A model generated the notes under the pieces. That model did not search any database and was not told the origin of the DNA. It saw only the letters and a program-made list of their open reading frames with translations. A stretch of DNA of 64,000 nucleotides from Tricholoma matsutake (taxonomy: Eukaryota; Basidiomycota; Agaricomycetes; Agaricales; Tricholomataceae): NCBI GenBank assembly GCA_026075535.2, contig AP026545.1, forward strand, positions 4,526,001-4,590,000, written 5' to 3'. Made by a program: the position numbers and the translations under genes. Of this stretch, positions 1-11,416 are shown piece after piece. The stretch's first letter is position 1; each line of letters starts with the position of its first letter.

Positions 1-589
1 ATGTCATCCAATGACCACCACTAACGTCAACCCAGCCCTCCGCTCATCTATCCCCTCTAACTGCACACCAATATGGCCTCGAAGGTTAACCTCTCCACTT
101 CTGCAACGACTGCTGAACGACCGCTCTAATTTTATGCGCCGAACAAGGTGGTTCGTGTTGTCTTTGTTTTCCGAGTGTGTTTCAGCTGTGCCTTGTTCTA
201 TTCTCTTTCACGCATGACTTGCACCATCGCACGCACATATATCTTCATTCTTTCATCGCCGGATCTAAAATTTCTTGCCATCCTCTCATCCACTGTCATT
301 TTGTTTGATCTGCTCGTCCTCTGATTCAATGCGTCGTCAGAAATATGGAGAGAAAGTGGGTGATGGCTATTATTTTCATTCTACGGTAGTAACAGTATGC
401 CATGCGAAGTATCGACGTTTCACGACGAGGTAAGTGAAAGGTTATCCAAACTAGTATTTACAAATACAATCGCTTAGGTCCATTCGTGAACAAATTACAA
501 TATTAAGGGAGTAAAGAGATGATCATGCCGGATTATGGATGATACGACGAATGAGAATTCATATAGGACTGCTTTTAATAACAGGTGTA
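1..589. other. Left-edge intergenic stretch, no supportable gene
   Basis: Short open frames exist on both strands (the longest begins near 11 on the plus strand), but none has a recognisable domain, conserved splice sites or composition unlike background. It lies 3' of the transcription-factor gene, so it may hold that gene's 3' UTR and polyadenylation region. A gene whose body lies left of the window cannot be excluded. Confidence 0.4.
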
Positions 590-3500
590 TCAGCCCGGGA
601 CGCCAACGCAACCTGGAGGAGAAATACGCACATTCGATGATGATGAATCAGGTTTTGTCTCCTGATCATCGACAGCCATGGCAGCAGGATCAGGAGTCAT
701 GCCAGAGATGAAATGCGCCATGTGGTTGAATTGAGGGCCCACTTCCCGCGCCTGGTTGTAAGTCTTCTTCATCTCCGCTGCCTGATGGCCTGCTTCTTCG
801 TATGAATAGCTATATTGTTCCAAACCATTGATGCAGTTCCTCGCTTCTGGGCGCCCGAGGCGGGCCAACAGCGTACCAGCTTTAATACAGCTGACGTGCA
901 TAACTGCAGGATCAAGTTTCTATAAGGAATGTCACGTCAGTAATGAACGAAGCATGAACGACGACAAGTTAATAACTAAGTAGCCATGTTCCGTCAACAC
1001 AGCCGCCTGTATGGCCCGATGCGGATGTCAATGTATGCACGCGAAGAATACATATTTACACACCAGGCCGGCAATTCGCAGGGCTCCTTGCAATGCTTCG
1101 TCCATAATTTTTTGTTGGACTTCTTCGATACGGGCGATCTTGTGTCCCGCCGAATGGTCTTTGATCTCTTTCACTCCAAAGTCGTCCGTAGCGTTGAACA
1201 GAATGATCCACATGACATGATACGTCGCATCGCTTGCGCAGGATGACACAGCCTACGTAAGATTAAGTATCGAAGTTGGCTGAAGAAGATCAGTTGTGCT
1301 CTAATACTAACGGATACAAAATCCCAATCGCCTCTGAAATTGTTGGGCACACCAACTTTCTTCAGGTAGTTGTCTCGCCATTCAAGAAGTGCGGTGGTAA
1401 AGGTGGATAGAGATTCAACGGGAATCCCACCCGAATCTGTTGCTGGTTTCCACAATTGTCGAGACATATGCCGAGATATACGCGCCAAAGAGTGCGCTGC
1501 TTTATAATAACCCTGAGAAATGTCAGGTGCGGATCTCGAGAGTGGCTTATGAGTCTCACTATAAACTAGGGAAAGATCAGCCAGTCAATAAAATGAGATG
1601 TGTGCCTCGCAGCTTACCTCTAGTTGTTCTCTAGGCGAAGGCATAGGACCATTCATCTCGATTATTGGATCCAGTGTATAAAAGTCAATGTCGTAGTCGT
1701 CGTCATCGAGGACAGGTTTTCGACGATAGTAGGCTGAACCATAGGCATCACATATACAAGCCATCCACCAGGCGAAGATCATTGTTCCACGGGCCTCTAC
1801 ATCAGGTATTTGTGACATTGTAGACTTGTGGTTAATCTAAATACGACCATTTGGAAACATTTGATGATCATATGATGTGTCGATACTCGCCTGGAGATCA
1901 AGCAGATGATGAGTTGCTGCTGTTAGCCAAAACCCGTGGAACCCTGAGGAGAAGACGTGGTGAAATTGGCCGCCGAACAGCGGAAGACAACCTTTTCGTA
2001 CCTGTAGGGTCCGCAGCATTTTCTATGAATTATCGACATGAGCAACGGAACGAAGGGGTATATAACTAGGCTGCACTAACGACTTTGTAATGGTTCAATG
2101 AGCAGTCCGATGACGACATGATCTGGCGTAGGTATGCGATGTACTTTCAGAGCTTCAGCAAGGTTCCGCGCGCGATCAATAAGTTCTTGTGCTAGCAACC
2201 TTTGGCCACCCGGACGCCGCCGGTCCGCAACTAGCAGGGGGTGTTCAGAGAACTTGGCACCCCAAGCAAGAACGGTAGCCACTAGAGCGGGATGGAGAGG
2301 ATTTTTACCAGATGGCTGTGATAGGCTAAGTTGCAGACGATTACGGAATTGAGCGGGGTTAAGGAGGGGGATCCGCGTGTGGACGATTTGGAAAAACACT
2401 TCCACGAGGTCAAGTGAGAATCTGCCGGGAAATGAATGGAATCATTAGTTTATCGGACGCCCAACGTGGGGGGGTGAGAGGGAGACTGAATTCTCCATCG
2501 GCGACTTCAGCGAAAAACAATAGTCGCAACCCAATATAGCGCAACCAGCACATGGTGATGGGTTGCGAAATGAAATCTCATAAGCACTTACTCGGCTTTG
2601 AAGCTGTCACTTTCTAGTTGTGATGCTTCTTCTCCCCAACAATCGTAAGGTGATCTTGCTCGCCCCGGTGGGAGATGAAATGGTATCGGATCGCTGATAT
2701 GAAACCATGTGAACTGATCAAAAATAAAATGATAATGAAAAACAACGGACCTGGTATTGTCTGGAGGAGCGAAGACATAGGACAGTACGTCCCGTGTCAA
2801 AGTGGTGGTTGTTACGGGTGGATAAAACCCAAATCTGACACCCAATGGCACATTGTGTTGATTGAGAGGGACTGAGGCGGTATGACTGTTTTCTAAAAAT
2901 GAAGAGGAACTAAGAGGGACATAAGGAGAACGCTCATAAATCAGAAGTGATGAGAAGCTCTTACGTAGTCAGGGGGGTGGGAGACGAAGAACTGCGGTTC
3001 TCATTTGTGAGTTGCGAATGGAGCCCAGAAAAAGAAAGGAAGGCACATTAGTGAAGGTGGTGATGCAAATCGCCCAAGGACCGCACTGGGATGTCCAGCG
3101 GAGTCAAGGAGTGTCACAGCATATTTTGGGTGCCCTACGGAGCTGTTATTCCGTGGCCTACGAGTGATGGAAGCGTTGCGCTTCTTCTCGCTGGTAGCTT
3201 GTTGCACATAATGTCTAGCACAAATCATAAATTAGTGTTTGGGATAGAACCGACGGATCACGACGATACCAACGTGCAAGGGTAATTCTTGGACAAACAA
3301 TGCTAATTTCAAGGAGTAAATGACGGCAGCCCAAATTGTTGAGGAGTAAATCACCTGGCACTATACGAGGGAGTCAAAACATACATCAATGGAATGCAAA
3401 GGAATAGAACGTACTTTATCTTGGCCTGGTAAACGATTGCACTTGACCTTCCTCGTCCTGACAATTGAAAGGAGTTAAGATATGGGGTGGTATGTGAATG

Positions 3501-3609
3501 ATGGATGGAAAGTGAACCTGCAAGCATCACAAGCGGTATTCTGCTTCCTTGGAGGGGGTAATGATTTCGCGTAGTCGTGAATTTGATTCTGTACTGATGA
3601 ATTTGGCAT
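590..3609 (-). CDS. Zn2Cys6 fungal-specific transcription factor
   Basis: Nuclear DNA-binding regulator. The zinc cluster is spread over the first five exons: CDACR, then TRKVKC, then a 6-nt exon giving Cys-Gln, then HCLSKNYPC, then THYVQQATSEKKR. This gives Cx2Cx6Cx8Cx2Cx6C, exactly the family spacing. The fungal_trans middle homology region follows (EVFFQIVHTRIPLLNPAQF, FWLTAATHHLLDLQ, AHSLARISRHMSRQLWKPATDS, SCASDATYHVMW). Exons read on the minus strand: 3609-3518, 3457-3415, 3360-3355, 3302-3274, 3214 to about 3135, about 2986-2965, 2909-2751, 2693-2592, 2421-2081, 1943-1891, 1836-1618, 1512-1318, 1252-1064, 1006-977, 919-590. The fifth/sixth exon junction is uncertain. Phases agree at all other junctions. 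The start is the first ATG after an apparent 3' splice site at about 3618, so an upstream non-coding exon is possible. The intron 1890-1837 has a GC donor. The regulated pathway cannot be told from sequence. Confidence 0.9.
3355..3360 (-). other. 6-nt microexon (Cys-Gln) of the zinc cluster
   Basis: On the minus strand TGCCAG is flanked by CTCGTATAG on the 5' side and GTGATTT on the 3' side, so both splice sites are consensus. Including it supplies the fourth cysteine of the binuclear cluster and keeps the frame. Omitting it also keeps the frame but leaves only five of six zinc ligands. It is separated from its neighbours by introns of 54 and 52 nt. Confidence 0.85.
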
Positions 3610-3907
3610 AAGGAGACCTGTAAACAAGTAAGATTACATAGTGAGACAAAATTGTAAAAGGAAGTGGACTTGATTGATGGTTTGCAATAGAGTCCGGTGG
3701 TAATTGTAAAGAATCTTGTTGCATGGCTTTTATTCTTAGAGAGTAGAGCGTTCAAGACAGGGGGAAAGAGTCATTAAATCGACCAAGTAGGATACTTATA
3801 CAATCGGGGGTAAGACAACCTAATAAAGCCAAGCAAATGGTATAGTAAGCAATCCATCATAAGCGTCCTCGGAGCCGAAAATTCTTTTCAAAGTTCTCAT
3901 TGTAACC
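3610..3907. promoter_or_regulatory. Shared upstream region of the transcription factor and TOM22
   Basis: This 298-bp gap separates two divergent start codons. Part of it on the minus strand probably is a 5' UTR intron of the factor gene (acceptor TTTACAG at about 3618). No TATA box or known operator could be assigned with confidence. Confidence 0.5.
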
Positions 3908-4425
3908 ATGGTCAAAGTCGAAATCGTCGAAGAGAAAGATGTCGGCGCTTCCCCCTACGCTTCCTCAGATTCTTCTCGTACATCCTCCAACGCCTCGCTC
4001 TCATCAGTATCCTCTGAGCTCTCTGCAAACGAGACTCTATTCGATCGCATGGCTGCTCTCGTAGACATTGTACCTCCTACAACACGTCACTCCATCTCTT
4101 CCCGCATCTCAAAAACTGCCTCCTTCGTTAAACGCGGTACCAAAATTGTAGGGAATATTGTCTGGGTTGTCACAACTTCCGCGTTGCTCGTGGCGTTGCC
4201 CTTGGCATTGAGTTTGGAGGACGAGGCCAAGATTGTGGCTCAGGAGAAAGAGATGATGGAGCAGCAGCAGGGTGCGCAGCAGGTCAGTTTCTTCCATCTC
4301 TGGACACGCTGGGCCATCGATGACCGGAATTTCTCAAGATGCTGGCACCCTCCATGTATCCTGGACCCGGTTCCAATCCCAACCAACCTCAACAACCAAA
4401 AGCTCTCGTGCCACCTGGGTTCTGA
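3908..4425 (+). CDS. tom22: Mitochondrial import receptor subunit TOM22
   Basis: Central receptor of the TOM complex in the outer mitochondrial membrane; it binds presequences and organises the translocase. The protein has 153 aa (yeast Tom22 is 152). Two exons, 3908-4282 and 4339-4425, join in phase 0 through a 56-nt intron. The N-terminal half is acidic and Ser-rich (cytosolic presequence-binding part). A basic stretch (FVKRGTKIVGN) precedes one transmembrane helix at about residues 77-101 (IVWVVTTSALLVALPLALSL), followed by a short Gln/Pro-rich intermembrane-space tail ending in VPPGF. This is the expected tail-anchored-like layout. It is convergent with the NDUFA9 gene. Confidence 0.9.
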
Positions 4426-4729
4426 CCCACATTCGCGGGATTTTTATACTATCAGCACAGCCGTACGGCCCGTATAATACACCACGATGACGGTCTGATA
4501 TTCACACCCATCACCGGATGTCCGTCACTTTTCTAGCATGCTCTATTTATCTGCAATCATTGTCTGTTTACATAGGCATTTCTTCTTGGATCTGGAGCAA
4601 GTTCTTGTGCTGTTTCTCTGTTTGCTATTCGGCATCACAAGTCAAATCTTCCAGTCGAGATCTACCATAAATTTCTAAAAGAGGGGAAGCCCTACTAGTA
4701 TTCTGACACCTATCACCTTGTCAATCCTA
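4426..4729. other. Convergent 3' intergenic region (TOM22 / NDUFA9)
   Basis: About 300 bp between two convergent stop codons. It must hold both 3' UTRs. No gene or repeat was recognised. Confidence 0.5.
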
Positions 4730-6256
4730 TCATGCCAAATGTCCGGGAAACAGGCTCACCATGGTAACAGCAGTGGGACGAGGAGGGAACACGATTGGCC
4801 GCACGAAGTTCTCCCTAAATGCCAAGTTCAATAACACATTGCGGCACACACAGTAAATGTCGCATACGCAGAACGATAGCGGCGGAGATACGTGATAGCA
4901 TGGTTCTCAATCTCACTTGGCTCTACACCGACCGCAGCCCAATCCCCAGGCACATCAGCATCATCGATATACCGTCTTGTGACCTCGTCGGGGCTGAGCG
5001 TAGGCCACCAAACGCCTTGAGCTACTTTAGCAAGCATTGTAGCAACTGCTTTCGGCAGAACTGGAGCGCGTGATGGAGGCTGATAAGTTACTGATGAGAC
5101 AAGCTCCAACAGGTACTCGTGAGTCAGTGTTGATGGCCCTGGAAGGGATAAGGTGCCAGGGAGCTGAGGGATGGACGTAAGATTTGCAAGAGCTTGCGCA
5201 ACGTCCATGACCTGCAAAATGATGGGGTTTCATATCTTCACGACGAGGAATTCGATAAGATGAAACTTACATGCACGGGGCGTATTTTAGTTTGACCGTG
5301 GTTCAACCACCACCAAATTGGCCAAACTAAATCATGAATCATGACAGCGTCTGAGCAAAGATAAGAAAGCACTATGATGAATCAGCGAACCTGCCATGTT
5401 GGTCAAAAGCTTGTCTTCGTGACCAAACATCGTCCCAGGTCTGACGATAGTGGCCGAAGGGAATGCAGCTTTCACTCTCTCCTCACCCTCAGCCTTGGTC
5501 TGGTAGAATTTGGAATTCGAAGTGGCCGCAGCGTTCAAATGCGAAACATGTACAAGCCTGGAAACGCCCGACTGCGCAGCAATTGAGGCGATTCTTTCCG
5601 CGCCGGCCACATGAACAGACGCGTAGTCAAAGTTCCTGTTCGTGTGCGTAAGTTGAGGAAGCGGAATGCATGACAGGAGGTCACGGACTTGGTTTCGAAA
5701 TCCCTCCCCACAAGATTGTACACGACGTCGGAGTGCCGGACACATTCAGCGATCTGGTTCTCATCTCGGATGTCCCACTCCTGTAATATGCGTCGAGAAC
5801 AATACGTTGAGCGACCAGTACATCTCGCTCCAAAAGCAGCAAGTTTACCATCTTAACAACCTTGCCCAAATCACCCATAAGCTTCAACCGCCTCACTTCA
5901 TCTTCGTCACGGTAAGGAACGATAACCTGCGTTCCCATCTTCGCTATATATACAGGCTAAGCTATGGTCATTGTGCACGGTTGATAATCCACACACCCAG
6001 TTTGGCCACAAGGTATCTTCCCAAGAAGCCTGTGCACCCAAATACAGTTACGACATGTCCAGTAACTGCGCTGTATCCAGGAGGACCATAAGAGATGATG
6101 GGCTTTTTGGAAGGGAGCGTGACGAGGTCATGGTAGGCCCGCTGGTGGCCCGATATAAATCAGTTATATGTTGTAAGCCTCGAAGATGTAGAATACTTTT
6201 CCTGAGCTCTTTGCTGCACGCTGCAATCGCAGAAGACTGGGTGCAGAGGCTATCAT
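4730..6256 (-). CDS. NADH:ubiquinone oxidoreductase NDUFA9-like subunit (complex I, 40 kDa)
   Basis: Accessory subunit of mitochondrial complex I with an atypical short-chain dehydrogenase (NmrA-like) fold that binds NADPH. Eight exons join in frame: 6256-6197, 6141-5997, 5943-5849, 5780-5689, 5635-5391, 5350-5271, 5211-4850, 4814-4730; 387 aa, the usual family length. Residues 1-20 (MIASAPSLLRLQRAAKSSGK) look like a mitochondrial presequence. The nucleotide-binding motif VFGCTGFLGRYLV follows the first 50 residues, then GTQVIVPYRDEDEVRRLKLM, DIRDENQIAECVRHSDVVYN and RDFETKNFDYASVHV. Later motifs are VRPGTMFGHED and a C-terminal FVRPIVFPPRPTAV. The last splice site is inferred by phase and could be off by a few bases. 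Divergent from the next gene with 150 bp between starts. Confidence 0.92.
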
Positions 6257-6406
6257 ACCCTTCCCCTTCAGTCGACGATGGTTATGCTGGTTCGGTGAAT
6301 GGCGGAACTACATACAACTCCGCACGGCGTGGAAAAATTACACTTCCTTGAAGCTCACAGCCATCGTCATATTATTCAATTCATCTTTCAAGTTTCTTGT
6401 TATACC
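6257..6406. promoter_or_regulatory. Divergent promoter, NDUFA9 / LLP-like gene
   Basis: Only 150 bp separate the two start codons, so core promoters and both 5' UTRs must lie here. No canonical TATA box is evident. Confidence 0.5.
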
Positions 6407-6787
6407 ATGGTGCAAGGCAAAACCAAGGGACTGCAGAGCAAGGCTCCTCGCCGGCCCACTAAAGCCGCTACGAACTTGAAAAAAGGCAAAAAATATATCG
6501 CCCCCAAGAAACCCGCGCTAGTGAAGCAAGCCTCTGTCCACAAAGTAGCTGTGTTTCTTCCCGGTGGTTGTATACTGAGTTGAAGGAACCTCTCCCAGGA
6601 TCTCAGCGCAAAGATCAACAGATCTATCGAGCAGCAGATGGTCTCTGCTGCATCTTCCGGGAAGTTGACGATAATGAAGCATGCAGCACCAGAAGTGTTG
6701 GTTTTTTTTTTCTTCATTCGAGATAAATGGACTAACTCGACGACTTTCATCTGCAGTTCCTCCTCGAAAGGGAAAGCCAAGCCCTAG
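6407..6787 (+). CDS. LLP/UPF0390-like (DUF2462) small basic protein
   Basis: Three exons, 6407-6544, 6599-6696 and 6757-6787, give an 88-aa lysine-rich protein. The N-terminus MVQGKTKGLQSKAP, the central GKKYIAPKKPALVKQA and the following SAKINRSIEQQMVSAASSGKLTIMK match the layout of the eukaryotic UPF0390 / DUF2462 family (human C19orf53, Leydig cell tumour 10 kDa homologue). The family is nuclear/nucleolar and poorly characterised, so function is inferred only weakly. The last intron contains a long T-run (from 6702) before its acceptor. Its stop codon is 27 bp from the convergent stop of the next gene. Confidence 0.8.
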
Positions 6788-6814
6788 CTCTTGGTCACCT
6801 TCTTCCGGTCAAGA

Positions 6815-7115
6815 TCATAACTTTTTTGGCGAGTCCTGCAGCATACACAGTACTTTCTAAGTCAGTTGCCTAACGATTTACAGTTACAGGTACCTGCAAC
6901 CTAATTTCGTCCGGCAAGTCAGGCTGGATCTGCTGCCCCTCATGCATGTGACAGGCAATCTTCTGATAATAACAGGTCTCACGCCCTGAGCGGTGTCCCA
7001 TCCTACGCCAGGATTTTGCCGTTTGTTCGTGCAGCTCAGCGTGGAGGAGGCGTCTGATACCCTCTATTAATCTCATGTGATCATAGATTCTTACGGCTTC
7101 CTGGGCTAATTCCAT
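6815..7115 (-). CDS. Unrecognised 80-aa protein
   Basis: Two exons, 7115-6894 and 6835-6815, join in phase 0 through a well-formed 58-nt intron (GTACCT...CTGAC...GCTGCAG). The predicted product is charged, mostly helical in appearance (MELAQEAVRIYDHMRLIEGI), contains an internal CYYQKIACHMH stretch and ends DEIRLQDSPKKL. I recognise no family. A 3' splice site directly before the ATG (TATAAG) suggests that coding sequence may start further upstream, between 7116 and 7750. Convergent, 27 bp from the neighbouring stop. Confidence 0.5.
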
Positions 7116-8477
7116 CTTATATCATAGATTCCTTCCCACCGCCTACTAAGTATGATTACCTCTCGGGGATGTATATCTATACTCCCACTATCTTCACTGA
7201 TGTCTGTCAATTAACTGCTCTTCCTATCGCGAGAAGCTCAAATTGATAAGTCCGAACACATTCCTATCCGATGCTTCAAGCTTCAAGCTTGAGCTTGACG
7301 GCCATCGCCGCGTCAAGTAGAAGATCATCGGGGTATACCTAACTTGCAAATCTTGAAGGAACAAGCAGTTCCACGTCAGCTCTCCACCAGCTCCCCCTCC
7401 CCTCTTCCCATTGGTCATCTGTGCCATTCCAAAAGACCCCACTTTCTCATTCAGGCGCTGCGCAGCTTGGTTCCTGATTGAAAGGTTAAGGGGGTGAATA
7501 ATGTAGGAAGGGACATCGACATCGTTACATAAAACAAGATTCAGGACACGAATTGGTTCTCGAATCTTTGTATCTATAGCTCTACATACCACTAACAGTG
7601 TGGGAAGAACTTGAGGTGCTGCAGGCCTTCGGCCGACCATTGAATTGATAGGTCTTTGATACGAGAACAGAGGCAGCTCAATAACCAGTACTTCAGGATG
7701 GACGAGAGAAAGCATATGTGAGTCCGTGGTCAAGCTTTTTAACGACAAACCTGTGGAGCTCGAAAATTAAATCGCATATAAATTACTAGAGCATGTTCAT
7801 TCGGCAACATGAAACAGGCTACTGGGAAAAGTAACGAGAGCATGAGCGACAACACGTATCGGTCGAAAGGAGTTGTTCACAAATGAATCGTAAAATGAGT
7901 CACATGTGATGACTAGACGTAAAGCTTCGAATTCTCAATCTCCACGCTGAACATGTGGATCTCGAAATCGTGCAAATGACGGCAGTTATCTTTTCCGCCA
8001 GCCGTCCTATTTCAATAAAAAAAAAAAGAACTGTGAATGGACATTTCCATTACAAAATTCTTGTCCAAATCAATTGACATGGACCCTTACAGTAAAACCC
8101 ATGGGAATCCAGGGATATGATATCTACAATCACAACAACGCATCCACGATGCTGTGGCAGAGCGCATTTGATTCTTACCACTCAGTTGTTGCTCTAATAA
8201 GTGCTCGCGCATTCCAAGCGTCATGCCGATGGTAGTATATGCACCATCGCAGAGCAACGAAGCTACGTGTAAATTCGATCGCTGAAGGAGAGAGAACAGT
8301 AGACGAGAGAAGCACTACGAAAATCCTAGGATTGCAGCGTGTGAGAGCAAGGAGCTGAAGATGGCCGAGTCGCGATTGCAGCATTTGGATGTCCGCGATT
8401 CCCAGTGTGACCAATTGCATGAGTCACGTGGTGTTACTGAACGCGTCTTAGCAGCATCAGTGACTCGGAGTGTGGAG
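7116..8477. other. Intergenic stretch with one weak ORF
   Basis: About 1.36 kb without a confident gene. A 174-codon minus-strand frame at 7748-7224 is open, but its product has no recognisable domain. It could be an upstream exon of the 80-aa gene, an uncharacterised gene or chance. An A-rich tract lies near 8020. Confidence 0.35.
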
Positions 8478-8766
8478 TACCGTGAATAACATGCCCATCC
8501 CAGGGGAGAACATAACACGAGAATTAAGTACGTTGAGTAGTGGAGAATCGAGTCCGCGAAGCATAGAAATTAGAAGAATATTAACTTATCAAGCCCTTTA
8601 TTCTACCGTGAATAACGTGCCCATCCCAGGGGAGAACATAACACGAGAATTAAGTACGTTGAGTAGTGGAGAATCGAGTCCGCGAAGCATAGAAATTAGA
8701 AGAATATTAACTTATCAAGCCCTTTATTCTACCGTGAATAACATGCCCATCCAAGGGGAGAACACC
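8478..8766. repeat. 126-bp tandem repeat covering the 3' end of TRL1
   Basis: Starts of the unit (ACCGTGAATAAC) lie at 8479, 8605 and 8731: two full copies and a partial third. On the minus strand the third copy encodes the last residues of tRNA ligase (about DGHVIHGRIKGLIS-stop) and the other two follow as 3' UTR or downstream copies. The first two copies differ by very few bases (an A/G in AACATGCCC versus AACGTGCCC), so the duplication is recent. The unit length is a multiple of three, so a spurious plus-strand reading frame stays open. Confidence 0.9.
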
Positions 8767-11416
8767 CCATTCATCTCCAGGCGCCAGATCGCTCTTTCTG
8801 AACGTTTGCACCAGATCCATCGCCTCTACTGCTGGCACACCCTGACTCTGTGTCCCTACCGTGATGTGCAACCGCTCCCTCACTTCCTCTTCTAATGTGT
8901 CTAAAAATTCCTTTCCAAGCCTAGCACCCTCCCCTTCTACTACCTCCAACCCCTCCACCGTCACCGCCATCACTCTTTCATTCCATACGAGATGACCCAA
9001 TCTCGCCTTGAATAATGGCGGTTTCTCCGATCCATGCAACGTCGCACAGCTGTTCCACAGCGGCAACTCACCAGGCAGCGAGCTCTTATGCACGATTGTT
9101 ACATGAGGGCGCTTCGACACCCTACCCGCATCCTTCAACTTCCCCCACGATTGTACTGCAGGCACAGCTGTTTGACTGGCATCTGAACTGAGCGACTCCA
9201 GCTTCTGTCCCAGGAGGTGGACCAGATCCACCTCTGCAAGCAACCCAAAATATCGTAGAACACTATCCTCCCACTCCTCGTCTCCTCTCCGACTCGCTTT
9301 CTTGCCCTTCTTCTTCGCAGGTTCATCTGGCTTCTTCGTCGCTGGGACATACCCTCTTATTACGTCAAGCGACTCCTTGATCTTCTCCTCACTGGGTTTT
9401 TCTAATCCAAGCACACTTACACATCCGTCCACAGCACGTCTCACTGCGGCCTCCAAATCATGCTCCAAATCCATATCCACGACTGCGTCCACTTCGCTTT
9501 CGGCAAGATCCTCCGTCGTGTTGATGAATCGCCAAATGACTTCCTCGTGCGATCTCGTGATAGACGTGTCCGCACGCAGGGTCTGGTGGTTCTCACCCCG
9601 CGACTGTACGCGGTCGCCACAGACCCGGTGGGTTGTCGCTTGTGGTTTATCTGCAATTGACCAGTTGAGCGCAAGCAGTCGAACAGGCGTCGCGTAGTTA
9701 GAGGTGGCGTCGCGTAGTGCTTGGCGATGTCGTCGGGTGTGATTGTTTCTGTATACCCAGGGTTTAGTAGGAGATGTGAGAAGCAGAAAGAGAGCATACT
9801 TGTCTGCTATGACAATGTCGTGTGTTTCGAGGAGGGACGTAACGTTTTTAATGAATATGGGCGCGGGTTTCCTTGCATGGACATCGTCACTCTGTGTGTG
9901 TGCGAAGCCAAATATGTGTGCCAGAGCCACTGCAACAGCCGTTTTTCCTGTATTCACAGTGTCAATTGAAGAGTACCACGAGAGATCGGTGCCAACCCAC
10001 CACATCCAGGAATTGCCACAGGTACAATGATCGTCTTCCCGAACTGCTTCCCCTTATCCGTTATGGAAACACTCTCTTTTAACCCTGTCTTGGCCTTCTC
10101 CAACTGTCCCTTCCCTTCATCCGCCTCCAAGTACTTCAAAAACCTCTCTCGCGTAGCAATGATTCCCTTCCCTTTTGTATAGTCCTGGAATGATTTTCGG
10201 TCTTTTTCAATCTCTTCGATCACCCACTTTACGTATAGCCTTGTTTCTGGCCTTTGCATCTTCGACTTGGGCAGCTTGGCTGGTGACAGCCCACTCTTCG
10301 ACGACAACAAAGACTTCGTCAACTCGCGCCAATCGCGGTACATCATGTATGGCTCGTCGAACTTGACCTTGAAGAAGAACGACGAACCTGGCGCGTATGG
10401 TGACGCATCGCTAGATTTGCCCTTGCCTATTGGCGGTGCCGTCACGTGTGTACGGACGACAAACCCCTCGACGGCCTCGCCATTCCATTTGCCAGTTTCT
10501 CCACATTCGGAAGTAAAGGATTTGACCTCAGCGATGCTGTTCAACGTAATGGAGGCAGTTTGTATGAACCCCCATTCTCCCGCAAACGCATCTACGTCCG
10601 ATTGTGGGAGCGTCTTGAATGCTTTGGTAGCTTCGTTGATTCCGTGTAAATGCAGTCCCGTCTTTTCAGGAGGATAGCCCAGGACGTGTTCTTCAAACGA
10701 GTCGTCACATAACTGTGAATAATTAAGGTTAGCCATTGGTGTGATGCATAGGACTGTTTTGCACACCTCCGTAATTGCTGTCCAATTGTTCTCCCACAGC
10801 CGACCAGCGAGCTGTTCCTCCGTTTTGTTCCTCTCCGCTAGATACTTCCGTAACCACTTCTCCCCTGCCTCAGCATGACTCACAGGCAAGTTTTGAACAG
10901 GTCCGATGGAATGTTTCGAGGTGATCAATAATTTTGTGGGGGTGAGGGCGGCGATGAAGATGATACATCCATTGGATTTGAGAGATAGGGTGTAAGGAGC
11001 AGCCGTGTGTGCCTCTAGGGCAGGCCACTAGGTATAACAAGGTTATGGTGAACTTCTAAGCGTGATTGAGAGCGTACCGTACACCAAGGCACCTCCCCGA
11101 TGTTGAAAAACTTGTCATACCCACGTGCAACGATCCGATACCTCTGATCCACATCCGTCGCATCCTTCTTTGCCTCGTCCTCGTCTTTGGGGAGATCCAC
11201 AGTGAAAAGTCCTCGTGCCAAAGTCGGAAAGGGCGATGGGATGTCATAATACTTAAACTCGTTCATCTTCCAGCTACGTACGACTATTTTGGGATCGGCC
11301 GGGGCAGGATATGTGGATGACTTGACGAGCTTCAAAGACTTCCTGGAGAGGTTGTGTAGAGCAGCGATGAGCTGGGAGTCCTCTTCCAGCGCCATAGTGG
11401 GCGTGTTGACGAGCAT
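8707..11416 (-). CDS. trl1: tRNA ligase TRL1 (ligase-kinase-phosphodiesterase)
   Basis: Joins tRNA halves after intron removal and, in fungi, also the spliced HAC1-type unfolded-protein-response mRNA. Exons: 11416-11078, 11027-10767, 10712-10001, 9947-9800, 9748-8707; 833 aa from this ATG (yeast Trl1 is 827). N-terminal ligase domain: nucleotidyl-transfer motif with catalytic Lys in SLKSNGCIIF. Middle kinase domain: P-loop IPGCGKTAVAVAL, interrupted by an intron within the loop. C-terminal cyclic phosphodiesterase: two HxT-type motifs, PHVTIVHK and RLHITVGT. A further in-frame ATG at 11554 would add 46 residues with FRFFSTTPSRLKM; I prefer the inner start on length. The 3' end is tandemly duplicated (see repeat). 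Fungal ligases of this type are essential. Confidence 0.95.

Noticed and set aside
11..217. 68-codon frame at the left edge
   Set aside because: No domain, no splice context, composition like background.
7224..7748. 174-codon minus-strand frame as a separate gene
   Set aside because: No recognisable motif and no good splice link; mentioned only as weak content of the intergenic stretch.
8470..8895. 141-codon plus-strand frame with an internal repeat (NNMPIPGENITRELSTLSS)
   Set aside because: It is antisense to the end of TRL1 and open only because the tandem unit is 126 bp, a multiple of three.
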